The position numbers and the translations under genes were made by a program. Of a stretch of 64,000 bases of DNA, positions 63,701 through 64,000 are shown one piece after another (positions within the stretch are counted from its first letter, which is position 1; each line of letters begins with the position of its first letter). Where the stretch lies: the NCBI GenBank assembly GCA_943737045.1, contig CALSFV010000014.1, positions 1,302,001-1,366,000 on the forward strand, read 5' to 3'. Under the pieces are notes generated by a model that was not told where the DNA came from, searched no databases, and was given only the letters and a program-made list of their open reading frames with translations. Origin of the DNA: Parapristionchus giblindavisi (Eukaryota > Nematoda > Chromadorea > Rhabditida > Diplogasteridae).

Positions 63701-64000
63701 TAATTAAACTTACGCTAAAAGGTTACGGTAGTCAATCATTATTGATCGATGGTACGGTGGCTTCTTAGAGTATTCCCAATGACAGTCAGGATTTCCACTT
63801 GGGACCCAACGCATTCCAAAATTTACGCCGACACGCTCGTAAATATAACGTTTTGTACGTGACTGCGTTGGCACGTAAGGCAAATGTAACATAAGAAATA
63901 TAATCAGACCGCAGTTTGATTAAATAAATGACATTTAAATGGTTCACATTCAGGTTCATACGACGATCCGGATTGGTCAAGCAATCAAGAAATTGCTGAC
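60755..64000 (+). CDS. Unrecognised gene, first three exons (3' partial)
   Basis: Exons 60755-60949 (65 codons), 62320-62422 and 63954 to the window end; phases close (0, then 1) and the frame stays open to base 64000. The product begins MSIHKSLEEISIDRLADL and continues with NWKCRLNSSLSLLDTN, AEIGLSESDYASISTIL, LKKLILYGKMRNSG and SYDDPDWSSNQEIAD. An acceptor AATTTCAG abuts the ATG exactly, as expected for a trans-spliced start. No domain recognised from about 115 residues. The second intron holds an 804-bp TIR element, the first a TTTAAAG MITE cluster and a 453-bp inverted repeat. Confidence 0.65.
60965..61086. mobile_element. TTTAAAGG-ended MITE (AGCTAATTT family)
   Basis: AAAGGGACAGCCCAAGCTAA at the left, TTAGCTTGGGATGTCCCTTT at the right. 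Relatives: about 20786-20880, 25425-25535, 35876-35925, 38097-38217, 47536-47655 and 51757-51877. All carry TTTAA(A) at the ends, so a TTAA or similar target is likely. Confidence 0.78.
61082..61287. mobile_element. TTTAAAG-ended MITE, second copy
   Basis: TTTAAAGAAGGAGACCC start and GGGTCACCATCTTTAA end, with interior matching the copy at 29560-29854. It abuts another TTTAAAGG MITE on its left and a 453-bp inverted repeat on its right. Confidence 0.72.
61288..61740. mobile_element. 453-bp inverted-repeat element
   Basis: Ends TGTGGTGTTAATTTCTTGTA and its exact complement; the inner part repeats AGAGACTTGAAACTTG in both orientations several times. No ORF of note. Confidence 0.8.
62782..63585. 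mobile_element. 804-bp TIR element
   Basis: Terminal TAAGACACCGGCTCA and its complement TGAGCCGGTGTCTTA. The sub-terminal parts share GATGGGGTATCC-like and CAAACTGG/GCAATCGGATCTCCG motifs in inverted order. Non-coding as far as I see. Confidence 0.65.

Overview
The window is nuclear DNA from a small invertebrate, most likely a nematode. It holds conserved metazoan housekeeping genes cut into many short exons (typically 60-130 bp) with GC-rich coding sequence. The introns are A+T-rich and dominated by ATTGATTG, GATCTTTGATC, TACGGTAG and (ATT)n repeats. Several genes have a 3' splice-acceptor AG only 0-3 bases before the ATG, the pattern left by spliced-leader trans-splicing. A nematode is an inference; flatworms, rotifers and tunicates also trans-splice, and I cannot name a species.

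Layout, left to right. (1) 178-4661, + strand: C-terminal ATPase half of cohesin SMC3 (5' end outside the window). (2) 5703-19873, +: complete 29-exon APC5, a scaffold subunit of the anaphase-promoting complex. (3) 20231-20302, +: tRNA-Glu(UUC). (4) 20568-32285, +: a 434-residue coiled-coil protein of unknown family whose introns carry large hairpin elements. (5) 32803-38787, +: complete 17-exon NDOR1/Tah18-type diflavin reductase. (6) 39527-46679, -: a 448-residue chromodomain protein, convergent with NDOR1. (7) 47772-48630, -: a 73-residue protein with a signal peptide, not recognised. (8) 49907-56874, +: complete 21-exon ribonucleotide reductase large subunit, with E2F-like sites upstream. 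(9) 60755-64000, +: the first three exons of an unrecognised gene that runs off the window. All exon chains were built by hand; reading phase closes at every junction.

The genes share no single pathway, though SMC3, APC5, RNR and the chromodomain protein all serve the chromosome cycle. There is no sign of an operon with typical 100-bp spacing.

The more novel content is in the non-coding DNA. At least five MITE families share CATA...TATG ends, and 13 copies have perfect 8-bp target-site duplications, so they look like hAT-type elements moved by one transposase. Other elements include a TA-flanked mariner relic with two inverted transposase ends, long hairpins inside introns, a 4.1-kb TIR element holding a nested MITE with a 3-bp TSD, and TTTAAAGG-ended MITEs. 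A second theme is repeated local duplication of exon/intron junctions, leaving decoy splice sites beside the real ones, plus copies of one coding exon with its upstream intron at two other places.
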